Source: Bythopirellula sp041737835
Lineage (GTDB): Bacteria; Planctomycetota; Planctomycetia; Pirellulales; Lacipirellulaceae
Length of the DNA: 64,000 bases
Assembly (NCBI GenBank): GCA_041737835.1
Contig: JBGSQY010000018.1
Reading direction: 5' to 3' (one strand)
Shown here one piece after another: positions 1 to 8,121 of the stretch. The notes below the pieces were generated by a model, which worked only from the letters and a program-made list of their open reading frames with translations, was not told the DNA's origin and did not search any database. A program made the position numbers and the translations under genes. Within the stretch, counting starts at the first letter, position 1, and each line of letters begins with the position of its first letter.

Positions 1-57
1 CGCCCGGAGCGGTTTGCGTACACGAAGATCTCCGGGCGCTAACGCTGACGGCTCGCC
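1..57. repeat. Hairpin plus GC-rich repeat downstream of the M56 peptidase gene
   Basis: CGCCCGGAG at the left edge pairs with CTCCGGGCG ending at base 38, a perfect 9-bp stem. It is followed by TAACGCTGACGGCTCGCC. A related string, GGCGAGCCGTCAGCG, recurs in opposite orientation at about 4427-4441, which suggests a dispersed palindromic repeat family. It lies just past the stop of the minus-strand peptidase gene and could help end its transcript, but no T-tract is seen. Confidence 0.5.
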
Positions 58-3000
58 TCACTCAATCAACTGCCAACCGTGATCCGCGGGATCGAAACCC
101 TCGGGAAACTTTGTGGCCGCGTCGTAGCGCGGTGGAGTGGAGGTCTCGAATTTGCTGGAGGCCAAGTCATTGGCCCTGACCGTGCTAAGGTCGCACTCTT
201 GGAATTGCGTATTGTTGAGACTCACCGCCTGAAACGAAGTACCAATCAGAGTCACGGTGGTGAGCTGAGCATCCTCGAAATTCGACATTTGCATTGCCGG
301 ACCGATGCCTTCAAAGCGGGTGTCAGCAATTCGCGCGCGTCGGAACGTCGCTAATTGCATCGAGCCGTGAATACGTGCTCCTTGAATGACGGCATCGTCA
401 AAGTTGGCTTCTTGCAGGCCTGATACTCCGCTTTTAACCAATGTGTTCTCCAGATTTGCTCCAGAGAGGTTGGCCTTTTGCAGGGCGGCACGACCGATGA
501 GGACAGCGTCCTTAAGATTGGCCTCTGAGAAATTCGTTTCATAAAACGCTTTCGCGCCGCCTACGAGTGTGGCATTAGAAAGATCTGTCTTGCTGAGATT
601 CGCGTTCATAAAGAGGCTGTCGACATTGCCGAGCAAAGAAATCCCTTCGAGATTACGGCCACTAAGATCAACGTTGATATACGACAAGGAATCATCAAGC
701 GTTTTTTCGAGCTTGCCTAAAAATGTCGTAATTTGTCGTTTCATCCGATCGTCAAGCTGCGCATCGTCTCGCCAGGATCTGAGGACTGCTGGCAAACCTG
801 CCTTGATCAGGTATTCGGCTTTCACTGGGTAAGACGATTTCGATCCACTAATCTCAAGCATCATCTCCATTTCTTGCCAAGCCATGGGATCGGTGATCGG
901 TGGTTGGCTACGAAGCTGATCGACAAACCACTGACAGTTGGCGGCCAACACTTCATCAATTGTTTTCTGAGCATTCTCACTCCTCCATGATTGATATTCG
1001 TGCTCAGGCTTCTTGAAATCTCGCAAAGCATAATTTTGCAGATACGAGTAGGCATAATCACGCACAAACTCCGATTCATCTGTCGCTCCTAAGTCGAGCA
1101 CCTTGAGCACCTTGGGATGCCGTGCAAACTCAAACGTCTTCAGCAGTCCTGTCTTGACTTCGTCGATGTCAATCTCCGGCCAAACTGTCTGAACAACCTG
1201 CCAGGCTTCTGGCGGAGAGAGGTCGGCGATCATCTGGGGACCAACAGAAAAAGCTGTCGGATTGTGATCGATTAAGTGATTCAATCTAGTTATCCATACG
1301 TTTTGTTTTGATATCGTTAAATCACCGATATAAATCTCATCAGCAATTTCGCTCTGACTGTTCCGTTTTTTTGCTTCATAGAATAACACTTGAGCTTTGG
1401 CGCGCAACTTTCGAGCTTCAAGCACGGCCTCCACCGTCACGCGCCCAACGTCGTATAGGGTTTGCTGTGCTTTGATAACTTCGCCTGCCGCTTTGACAGC
1501 CTCTTGATATTGTTCAACCGCTGGCTCTCCCTCCCCCTTGGCTGTGGCGAGTTCGGCACGAGCTATTGAGAGATGATAGTAGGCCAGCCATTTGTTGGCT
1601 GGCTCTCCACCAGCCAGCCCTTGGTCGTAAAGGACATTGATCCGCTGGTAAATCGCTTCATAGGAGGCAATCAACTCTTCGAGAGAAGCAATCTTTGCCT
1701 TATCGTTGTCGTCAGTATGTTGTTTTTCTGCTTCTTGCGCTATTGGTTCTGAAGCAGAAGGATTCTTACTTGTGAGCTTTCCCGGCTCCATCGGCAAATC
1801 GTCAATCTCCGTCCACTCGTAGTCGCGCGTTTGAAATTCGAAACGTTCGATTTGGTCAGGTTTCAACCCTCGAAAAGTCGCGGGGGACTGATAGATTTGG
1901 CCAGCGCTGTAGCCTCCGCGACCGGCCGTGTCGTGAGTCTTACCCTGTTTGTCGATGGCGACAATCCGGAACGCCACGTCGAAAAAATTATGCGAGATGA
2001 TGATCGTGGTTCCCTCGGCACTGGCCATCGGCGATGAAAACACAATGCTCTTACCGCCCATCAAGCCAGAGGCACTTGATCCACTGCCGCTGGTTTCGGC
2101 CACGGTATTCCATTTTCCTCTTGCTACGCCAACTCGCAGTCCGATTGTTTTCTGGTTTTCGTCGAGTCCGAAATAGCGTGTTCGATAGATCCCTGGTTGG
2201 TGTTCACCGTCGAAAACGAGATTCCCTCCCGCGGAAGCTCGTGCTCCAATAATGTTCCAGGTCATGTCGGCGTCATCCTCCGACGGTACATCAACGCGAA
2301 TCGCAATCCGCCGCCACACTTTATCCGGTGAGGCAACAGTGCTCCCTTTCGACCATGTGAACGGCACAGACTCCAAATTTTCGCCTTCCGCATTCCACCA
2401 CCGTTGCGGCTCTTCATCGTGGGTGCCAATCGCAAGAACTTCGACCTTGGGCTTTGCGGATTGCTCACCTGCTGCCACAGGCTGTTCCTCGTCTTTCACA
2501 GGCTCGGCGGCGTTTTGCCAGCTCAGTGGCGCGACAGCCATCAATCCCAAGCCAATGACGAGCGCCAACAATCCCGAGCGCGACACGCGAATTGGCTCGC
2601 GCAACGGTTCGCCAAACAGCCGCGCCACGCGGCGGCGTAATTCCGACGGACGGCCGCCTGATGCGGCAAGCGCCGCAATTTCCGGCCGCTGATCGGTTTG
2701 TCCACTCAATTCCACGATTCGTAGCAAAGCCTGGGCGTATTGCACGCGGCTTGGCGACGATTGATCTGCGCCGCGGCATGTTTGTTCGTCGCAGCAGTAC
2801 TCGCGGTAGATGCTGATCTGCCGACTGAGATACCAGAGCGCGGGATTGAAAAACAGCACCGCCTCGGCCAGACGCTGCAAAAGATTCACCCACATGTCGT
2901 GACGGCGCACGTGGGCCAGCTCGTGGGCAAGAATCATTTCAAGCTCGCCGGGTGTTAGGCCCGTGAGTGCCGACGTGGGAATCAAGATTGTTGGCCGCAA

Positions 3001-3624
3001 CAACCCCACGACTTGTGGCACGATGATGTGCTGTGCCTCGGCAAGCCTCGGTAGCACACGCAACGACCACGAGCGGGCGAGCCGTTCGAGCGCCGCGACA
3101 AGTGGGCCACTGCTGAGCGGCTGAGCTAGACTTGCCAACCGCTGGGCCTTCCAGACGCCCTGCCCCACGCGCAGCAGCATGGCGACGACTCCCAACAGAT
3201 AAACCCCCAGCAGCCACGGAGCGAATGCAGCGAAACCGAAGGATGTTACAGCCTGATTGCTGACAATTGCTGGTGCTGATGAAACAGGCTCTGAATCGGC
3301 TCGTGGTTTGACAATCTCCGTCGGTGGCAACACCTCGAGGGATTGCGTGGGCCAACCTGTTTCGTTCGCGGCAGCAAGAGTCTCATTGACGACCAACGAA
3401 TCTGATCCAAGTTGCCAATAAGTGATCGGCAAGGCCACGATTGCGAGCAGCATCGCACCGACATACACCGAGTAGCCGCGTTCTGGTTTGTCTCGGCGTA
3501 AGCAACTGACCAGCAGAAAAGCGCAAGCGGCCAATAGCGAGACTTGCCACAAGGAATGCGCCAGCGTCAAACAGATTCGGTTGCACAACTGGGGATCAAA
3601 ACCGAGTTCCAGGAACGTGTTCAT
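58..3624 (-). CDS. M56 (BlaR1/MecR1-type) membrane metallopeptidase with C-terminal pentapeptide repeats
   Basis: 1188 aa. Hydrophobic segments lie near residues 22-42, 52-70 and 133-153. The zinc site HELAH is at 234-238, followed by RRHD, with a distal Glu in YREYCCDE near 275. This is the M56 family, whose BlaR1/MecR1 members sense a signal outside the cell and cleave a BlaI-type repressor. The usual penicillin-binding sensor domain is not recognisable. Instead there is a long middle region and, from about residue 1000 to 1160, pentapeptide repeats of the A(N/D)LxxA type (for example ANLSGANLENT). The start overlaps the stop of the BlaI-like gene by 4 bp (ATGA), so the two are translationally coupled. 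The peptidase and pairing calls are secure. The ligand and the role of the repeat tail are unknown. Confidence 0.9.
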   Translation of the reverse strand: MNTFLELGFDPQLCNRICLTLAHSLWQVSLLAACAFLLVSCLRRDKPERGYSVYVGAMLLAIVALPITYWQLGSDSLVVNETLAAANETGWPTQSLEVLPPTEIVKPRADSEPVSSAPAIVSNQAVTSFGFAAFAPWLLGVYLLGVVAMLLRVGQGVWKAQRLASLAQPLSSGPLVAALERLARSWSLRVLPRLAEAQHIIVPQVVGLLRPTILIPTSALTGLTPGELEMILAHELAHVRRHDMWVNLLQRLAEAVLFFNPALWYLSRQISIYREYCCDEQTCRGADQSSPSRVQYAQALLRIVELSGQTDQRPEIAALAASGGRPSELRRRVARLFGEPLREPIRVSRSGLLALVIGLGLMAVAPLSWQNAAEPVKDEEQPVAAGEQSAKPKVEVLAIGTHDEEPQRWWNAEGENLESVPFTWSKGSTVASPDKVWRRIAIRVDVPSEDDADMTWNIIGARASAGGNLVFDGEHQPGIYRTRYFGLDENQKTIGLRVGVARGKWNTVAETSGSGSSASGLMGGKSIVFSSPMASAEGTTIIISHNFFDVAFRIVAIDKQGKTHDTAGRGGYSAGQIYQSPATFRGLKPDQIERFEFQTRDYEWTEIDDLPMEPGKLTSKNPSASEPIAQEAEKQHTDDNDKAKIASLEELIASYEAIYQRINVLYDQGLAGGEPANKWLAYYHLSIARAELATAKGEGEPAVEQYQEAVKAAGEVIKAQQTLYDVGRVTVEAVLEARKLRAKAQVLFYEAKKRNSQSEIADEIYIGDLTISKQNVWITRLNHLIDHNPTAFSVGPQMIADLSPPEAWQVVQTVWPEIDIDEVKTGLLKTFEFARHPKVLKVLDLGATDESEFVRDYAYSYLQNYALRDFKKPEHEYQSWRSENAQKTIDEVLAANCQWFVDQLRSQPPITDPMAWQEMEMMLEISGSKSSYPVKAEYLIKAGLPAVLRSWRDDAQLDDRMKRQITTFLGKLEKTLDDSLSYINVDLSGRNLEGISLLGNVDSLFMNANLSKTDLSNATLVGGAKAFYETNFSEANLKDAVLIGRAALQKANLSGANLENTLVKSGVSGLQEANFDDAVIQGARIHGSMQLATFRRARIADTRFEGIGPAMQMSNFEDAQLTTVTLIGTSFQAVSLNNTQFQECDLSTVRANDLASSKFETSTPPRYDAATKFPEGFDPADHGWQLIE

Positions 3625-4019
3625 GACTTTTGCTCCTTGGCTTTGCGATTGATGAGACGGCGCAACTCGGCCAGTTCTTCGCCATCGAGATCGGTGGTTT
3701 CCAAAAGATTGAGCACCAAGGCCTGCGGCGAGCCGTCGAACACCCGCGACAAGAGATCGCCGACGAATCCCCCGGAGATATCTTCTTTCGCGACCTTGGG
3801 GGCAAACAGAAAAGCCTTGCCTTCTTTCTGGCGGCGCAAGAATCCTTTGCGGACCATGATGTTGAGCATCGTGATCACGCTGCTGTGCGTAAGGGTCCGC
3901 TCGGCCTGCTGCTCTAAGCGCTCACGAACTTCCCGCACGGGAAGCGGTGCTTCCTGCCAAAGCACTTTGAGGATTTCGAGCTCCAGCTCCGTGGGCTGCT
4001 CCGACGCGGGTCGCGGCAT
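3621..4019 (-). CDS. BlaI/MecI/CopY-family transcriptional repressor
   Basis: 132 aa, the usual length for BlaI/MecI proteins. The N-terminus (PTELELEILKVLWQ) and the winged-helix segment LTHSSVITMLNIMVRKGFL are typical of the family. These repressors dimerise, bind a dyad near their own promoter and are inactivated by proteolysis from a partner M56 peptidase, which here is the overlapping downstream gene. ATG at 4019 has GGAGTTACTC upstream. No canonical TACA-N-TGTA operator was spotted in the upstream gap, which is filled with palindromic repeats. Confidence 0.9.
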   Translation of the reverse strand: MPRPASEQPTELELEILKVLWQEAPLPVREVRERLEQQAERTLTHSSVITMLNIMVRKGFLRRQKEGKAFLFAPKVAKEDISGGFVGDLLSRVFDGSPQALVLNLLETTDLDGEELAELRRLINRKAKEQKS

Positions 4020-4474
4020 GAGTAACTCCTAGAATGCACTATAGAACGCAGATGAACACGGATCGGACGGATTAACGCGGATTGGGAAGAGTTTTTGAAC
4101 CGCTAATTCACGCTAATATTCGCTCATGAATTCAGTAAGCGTTGATTAGCGTCCCCAGTGGTCATTCTGAAAGGAGTTCCGCGACTTGAAGAATCTGGCG
4201 TCAATCGTTTCACGTCTTCCCTACGTGATGGTACTGCAAACCAGATCCTTCGGTCGCCTAGGCTCTCTCAGGATGACTTATAACTTCTGTGTAATTTGCG
4301 AATATCTGCCCAATCCGTGTGATCCGCGTTCTATCTCTGACCATGTTTTAATTCTTTAGATGATCGTAGCGAGGCACGATCCTTCGCGTCAAGAGAAACT
4401 TTGAAAAAATTAAAAGATGGCCGACGGCGAGCCGTCAGCGCGGGCACCGACGCGTAGCGTTGGTCGGCTCGGAG
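4020..4474. repeat. Composite of nested palindromic repeats
   Basis: No gene is seen in this 455-bp gap. An outer inverted pair begins ATAGAACGC at 4041 and ends GCGTTCTAT at 4334. Inside it, CGCTAATTCACGCTAAT (about 4101-4117) faces GCGTTGATTAGCG (about 4139-4151). Further in, GTCATTCTGAAAGGAGTTCC... (4161-4199) is the imperfect inverse of ...GGCTCTCTCAGGATGAC (4238-4277). A GGCGAGCCGTCAGCG string lies at about 4427-4441. The inner GTCAT...ATCTGG element has a second copy at 30843-30959. This looks like several small palindromic elements inserted together. Any upstream promoter of the BlaI-like gene must lie in or near it. Confidence 0.65.
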
Positions 4475-5251
4475 TTAGACAGTCGACTGAAATTCGAGGC
4501 GCACGACTTCCATTGCGGGGTCGAACATCGAGCGGGCTAAATGCACGACCGCTTGCACTTCGTCGGTCAGGCCGACGGTGTCGCCCTCGTTTATTTGCTT
4601 CTGCTTGCCAAGCAGATAGTGAGCCACATTGTAGGCGTATTCCAACATGATTTGCGGCTCACCAGGGAAGTCGCGGATCTCGATCTCTAGTTTTCCCAAC
4701 GCTTCGAGCCCGGTCGTGTAGAGCCGGCCGTTGCCGTCGGGATCGCGTTCGACGCGGAAATCAATCCACAAGAATAACGGCAGATCACGCGGCGACATCT
4801 GCTGAGCTTGATCGAGAAACGCCTGGGGTGGATGCACAAGCCGCCCGGGTCCCCAAAAAACGCCTTGTACCGGAGCCGTGCCGACCAGCCCGCTCACCAA
4901 CTGCGTGAGCGCGATGCTCTTGTCGATCGACTTACTGCCTTCATCGACAAGTGCGACGAGCAGATGAGCTTGATGATCTTTGAGGGCTTCGGTGGCATCG
5001 GGCCAATACCAAGCCGTGGCGCAGGGGCCTTCTAACTGCGACCAAGGCACAGGCCGCGGCACGAGCGTGACGGCGGCTGTGTATTCGCCGATTGTGCAAG
5101 TGAAAAGATTGTCGGTCGATCCCGCTTCAACCAATTTAGGAGCGTCGGGATACAGCTGGCCAATGTAGCGCACAACGTCACCAAACGCCGGCAATTCCGG
5201 TTCGGAAAGCATCACCAATGACAGCCAACGTAAGGGATTGCTCATAGTCAC
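4475..5251 (-). CDS. DUF4261-like protein of unknown function
   Basis: 258 aa, soluble, no signal peptide. Features such as WYWPDATEALKDHQAHLLVAL near residue 82, VQGVFWGPGRLVHPPQAFLD in the middle and LPLFLWIDFRV are those I associate with DUF4261 proteins. The last gene of the minus-strand rpmE-prfA-prmC cluster; its ATG overlaps the prmC stop by 4 bp. An internal ATG two codons on (MSNP) is also possible. The function is not known, and nothing in the sequence shows an active site. Confidence 0.75.
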   Translation of the reverse strand: MTMSNPLRWLSLVMLSEPELPAFGDVVRYIGQLYPDAPKLVEAGSTDNLFTCTIGEYTAAVTLVPRPVPWSQLEGPCATAWYWPDATEALKDHQAHLLVALVDEGSKSIDKSIALTQLVSGLVGTAPVQGVFWGPGRLVHPPQAFLDQAQQMSPRDLPLFLWIDFRVERDPDGNGRLYTTGLEALGKLEIEIRDFPGEPQIMLEYAYNVAHYLLGKQKQINEGDTVGLTDEVQAVVHLARSMFDPAMEVVRLEFQSTV

Positions 5252-6135
5252 TTTTTCTTTGCTTGAACAACACGCGACAAGCCGGCAATATCCTTAACCG
5301 TCTCCGCTATCTCAAAGCAGCCGTTGGCTTGGATGAGTTCTTCCACTCGCTTGGCATTATCGGCTCCCACTTCCATGAGCAGCCAGCCGCTGGGGTTCAA
5401 TCGCTGCGCGGCTTGGGGAATCAATCGCTCAATCACTTCCGTACCGTTCGCACCGCCATCAAGCGCCAGATGGGGCTCGTAATCATGAACATCGGACTGA
5501 AGCGTCGGCATGTCCGCACTTGCAATATAAGGAGGATTACTCAGCACGAAATCAAACTTCGCGTCGGCGGGAACAGCGGAGAACAAGTCGCTTTCCATGA
5601 ATTCAACCCGCTCGGCAACGCCATGCTTTTCTGCATTGCGCCGGGCGACTTCGATTGCCGCAGGGCTAATATCCACGGCGGTCACTTGAGCATTCTTAAC
5701 CCGCTTAGCCATCGTGACCGCGATGATGCCGCTGCCGGTGCCAACGTCGGCGATGCGTATGCTTTGGCTCGGCCATGATTTGGCCAAATCAATCGCCCGA
5801 ACAACGAGCGATTCCGTTTCGGGTCGTGGAATCAACACATCGGGCGTGACTTCGAACATCAGCGAGAAAAACTCACGGCGGCCAACAAGATAGGCGACCG
5901 GCGTTCCCTTGGCCCGTTTGCCCACGAGTTCGCGAAAGGAGGTGCGGATCGCTTCGGGTGGCTCTTCTTCAAACGCGGTGTAGAGTTCGATCCGCTGGCA
6001 ACCCCGCGCGTGGGCGAGCAGCACTTCCGCGTCGAGACGGGGACTGTCGGCCCCTTTGCCACGCAGAAAATCGGTCGTCCAATTGAGCAGCCGTCCCACG
6101 GTCCAAACATCGGCTGTGGGTTTTTCGTCGGCCAT
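5248..6135 (-). CDS. prmC: Peptide chain release factor N5-glutamine methyltransferase
   Basis: 295 aa. PrmC/HemK methylates the Gln of the GGQ motif in release factors using SAM. The N-terminal helical domain (DFLRGKGADSPRLDAEVLLAH) is followed by the methyltransferase fold with the SAM loop VGTGSGIIAV and the diagnostic NPPY motif in FVLSNPPYIASAD. The length is normal. It lies 81 bp downstream of prfA, which encodes its substrate. The gap contains a perfect stem-loop (6151-6210). The stop overlaps the DUF4261 start. Confidence 0.96.
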   Translation of the reverse strand: MADEKPTADVWTVGRLLNWTTDFLRGKGADSPRLDAEVLLAHARGCQRIELYTAFEEEPPEAIRTSFRELVGKRAKGTPVAYLVGRREFFSLMFEVTPDVLIPRPETESLVVRAIDLAKSWPSQSIRIADVGTGSGIIAVTMAKRVKNAQVTAVDISPAAIEVARRNAEKHGVAERVEFMESDLFSAVPADAKFDFVLSNPPYIASADMPTLQSDVHDYEPHLALDGGANGTEVIERLIPQAAQRLNPSGWLLMEVGADNAKRVEELIQANGCFEIAETVKDIAGLSRVVQAKKK

Positions 6136-6150
6136 AATGAATTATCATGT

Positions 6151-6210
6151 TAGCCGCAGGCGGTAGCCGACGGTTGTTCGATGAGAACCGCGGGCTACCG
6201 CCTGCGGCTA
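6151..6210. repeat. Perfect palindromic stem-loop between prfA and prmC
   Basis: TAGCCGCAGGCGGTAGCC (6151-6168) is exactly complementary to GGCTACCGCCTGCGGCTA (6193-6210). A second small stem, CGGTT/AACCG (6171-6175 with 6186-6190), lies inside. It looks like a REP-type element and sits in the spacer of a presumed operon, where it could limit read-through or stabilise the upstream message. There is no T-tract, so it is not a standard terminator. Confidence 0.7.
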
Positions 6211-6216
6211 TCACAT

Positions 6217-7290
6217 TTACTCATCCGTTCCAAACGCATCGCGGACTTGTTGGCGTTCATAATCCACGAGCGCGTCGGTCACGGGTTGTAGGTTTCCCGC
6301 CAAGATTTGATCTAACTTATACAACGTCAGGCCGATGCGATGGTCGGTCACGCGATTCTCGGGAAAGTTGTAAGTGCGAATCCGCTGACTACGGTCACCA
6401 GAACCGACCAGCGAGCGGCGTTCGTCGGCCCGCTTTTGGTCTTCGACTTGGCGCTTGGCTTCGTAGACGCGCGACTTGAGCACGCGCAACGCCTTGGCCA
6501 AATTCTTGTGCTGGCTCTTTTCGTCCTGGCACTGGACGACGATCCCCGTTTCGAGATGCGTCAAACGAACGGCCGATTCCGTTTTATTCACATGCTGCCC
6601 GCCGGGTCCGCTTGCGCAGAATTTGTCGAGCCGGTAATCGTCGGGCTTGATTTCGATTTCCAGGTCTTCGGGCTCGGGCATCACGGCGACCGTTGCGGCG
6701 GAAGTATGAATTCGTCCTTGTGTTTCTGTTTGGGGAACGCGCTGCACGCGGTGGCCGCCGCTTTCGTATTGCAGCTCGCGATAGACGCCCTCGCCCTCAA
6801 GACCCAAGGTGATTTCTTTGAATCCCCCCAGCTCGGTCGCGCTCATTTCGATAATTTCCACGCGCCAACCCTTTGTCTCGGCGTGGTACTTGTACATTTC
6901 GTACAAATCGCGGGCAAAGAGAGCCGCTTCATCACCGCCGGTTCCGCCACGAATTTCCATCACGCAGCGAGTGCGGTTGGCGTCGGCACCACCGAGGGTG
7001 AGCAACAATAGTTCATCCCAATGGGCCTCACGTTCTTCGATCAGCGTGGGCAGTTCGGCCTCGGCGAGTTCGCGCATCTCGTAATCGTCGCCGGCGATCA
7101 TCTCGCGGGCATCGGAGATTTCGCTATTGAGCTCTTTGAAGCGGCGATACTTGTTGACCAATTTAGCCAGCGAACCGTGTTCCCGCGCTGTGGCTGCCAT
7201 GCGCGGGCCACTCGCCTGGACCTCGGGATTCATCAACTGTTGCTCAAGCTCAGTAAACCGAGCGAGCTTTGCTTCGAGGAGGTCTCGCAT
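6217..7290 (-). CDS. prfA: Peptide chain release factor 1
   Basis: 357 aa, standard length. RF1 recognises UAG and UAA and triggers hydrolysis of peptidyl-tRNA. The GGQ catalytic motif is at 230-232 within SGPGGQHVNKTESAVRLTH. The tripeptide stop-codon reader is PQT at 186-188 (RVPQTETQGRIHTSA), the PxT form of RF1 rather than the SPF of RF2. It follows rpmE by 78 bp on the same strand, and prmC, its modifying enzyme, follows it. Confidence 0.97.
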   Translation of the reverse strand: MRDLLEAKLARFTELEQQLMNPEVQASGPRMAATAREHGSLAKLVNKYRRFKELNSEISDAREMIAGDDYEMRELAEAELPTLIEEREAHWDELLLLTLGGADANRTRCVMEIRGGTGGDEAALFARDLYEMYKYHAETKGWRVEIIEMSATELGGFKEITLGLEGEGVYRELQYESGGHRVQRVPQTETQGRIHTSAATVAVMPEPEDLEIEIKPDDYRLDKFCASGPGGQHVNKTESAVRLTHLETGIVVQCQDEKSQHKNLAKALRVLKSRVYEAKRQVEDQKRADERRSLVGSGDRSQRIRTYNFPENRVTDHRIGLTLYKLDQILAGNLQPVTDALVDYERQQVRDAFGTDE

Positions 7291-7368
7291 ATTAACCAGA
7301 TTAAGAAGTTAGGGGCCAAGGGTGAGGAATCGACGCACAAGGCGTCTCGCAATCCACACTTGGACCAG

Positions 7369-7614
7369 CTACTTCTTATCGGCGGCCTTTTTGCCTTTGC
7401 CCAAGCTCGCGTAACCCGCGGCGGCAAACTTGTTCTTGAACTTCTCGATACGACCAGCCGTGTCGACGAATTTCAGCTTGCCCGTGTAGAAGGGATGGCA
7501 AGCGTTGCAGATATCGACCTTCAATTCCTTGCGAATGCTGCCGGTGACAAAGGTGTTACCGCAACCGCAAGACACTTTGGTATCGTAATATTGAGGATGA
7601 ATGTCTGCTTTCAT
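7369..7614 (-). CDS. rpmE: 50S ribosomal protein L31
   Basis: 81 aa. The start MKADIHPQYYDTKVSCGCG is diagnostic. Cysteines in SCGC and ICNACHPF form the zinc site of the C+ (zinc-containing) type of L31. The C-terminus is lysine-rich (LGKGKKAADKK). First gene of the rpmE-prfA-prmC cluster, a common bacterial arrangement. The upstream run GGCGGGAGATCGAC provides the ribosome binding site. Confidence 0.97.
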   Translation of the reverse strand: MKADIHPQYYDTKVSCGCGNTFVTGSIRKELKVDICNACHPFYTGKLKFVDTAGRIEKFKNKFAAAGYASLGKGKKAADKK

Positions 7615-7932
7615 GTCGATCTCCCGCCGGCGTGGATCGCTCGGCTAGGCCATATCCTGTGAACTTAGAGAACTTAATGGGAATCACAAAATATACTCCC
7701 GAGTGGCTTTAGGGACAAGACCCATCGTTTTTGCGCAATTTCCACCAAAATTCGCGTGACAATCATCGCTCCAGCCGTCCATTTACTGTGGGGCAATACA
7801 ACATGTTTGTGCCCCACCTTTGGGTTGCAGTCACAAATTGCGACATTGGTGCCGAAAGATTCGGCGCTCGGCTTTGTCCAGGCGTGGATAAAATCTGCTA
7901 GGCAAAAAACCTTCATCCCAGCCGAAAAAACT
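7615..7932. promoter_or_regulatory. Divergent spacer between rpmE and hemP
   Basis: 318 bp without a convincing gene. It must carry the promoters of rpmE (leftward) and hemP (rightward). An inverted repeat GTGGGGCA (7788-7795) / TGCCCCAC (7810-7817) lies on the hemP side. I see no clear Fur box. Confidence 0.4.
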
Positions 7933-8121
7933 ATGATGTCGACTCAACCGTCTACGTCCCTGCCTGAAGAACATACCGACGACCAGCCAGAAAGCGAGCG
8001 CCCGCTGACGGTGACGTCGCAAGAAGTGCTCCAAGGACGGCGTGAGTTGTGGATCGAGCACGAAGGGCAAATCTACCGCCTGCGGGTTACCTCGCGGGGG
8101 AAGCTTTATCTCACGAAGTGA
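7933..8121 (+). CDS. hemP: HemP-family hemin uptake protein
   Basis: 62 aa. The C-terminal half has the HemP signature: S-Q-E-V-L-Q-G then LWIEHEGQIYRLRVTSRGKL and YLTK at the end. HemP/HmuP proteins are small factors tied to haem or iron uptake in other bacteria; their exact action is poorly known. The ATG at 7933 puts the conserved part in a normal-sized product. The frame is open further upstream but without similarity. The last 16 bp overlap tail-to-tail with the PEP-CTERM gene on the other strand. No haem receptor gene is nearby. Confidence 0.8.
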   Translation: MMSTQPSTSLPEEHTDDQPESERPLTVTSQEVLQGRRELWIEHEGQIYRLRVTSRGKLYLTK

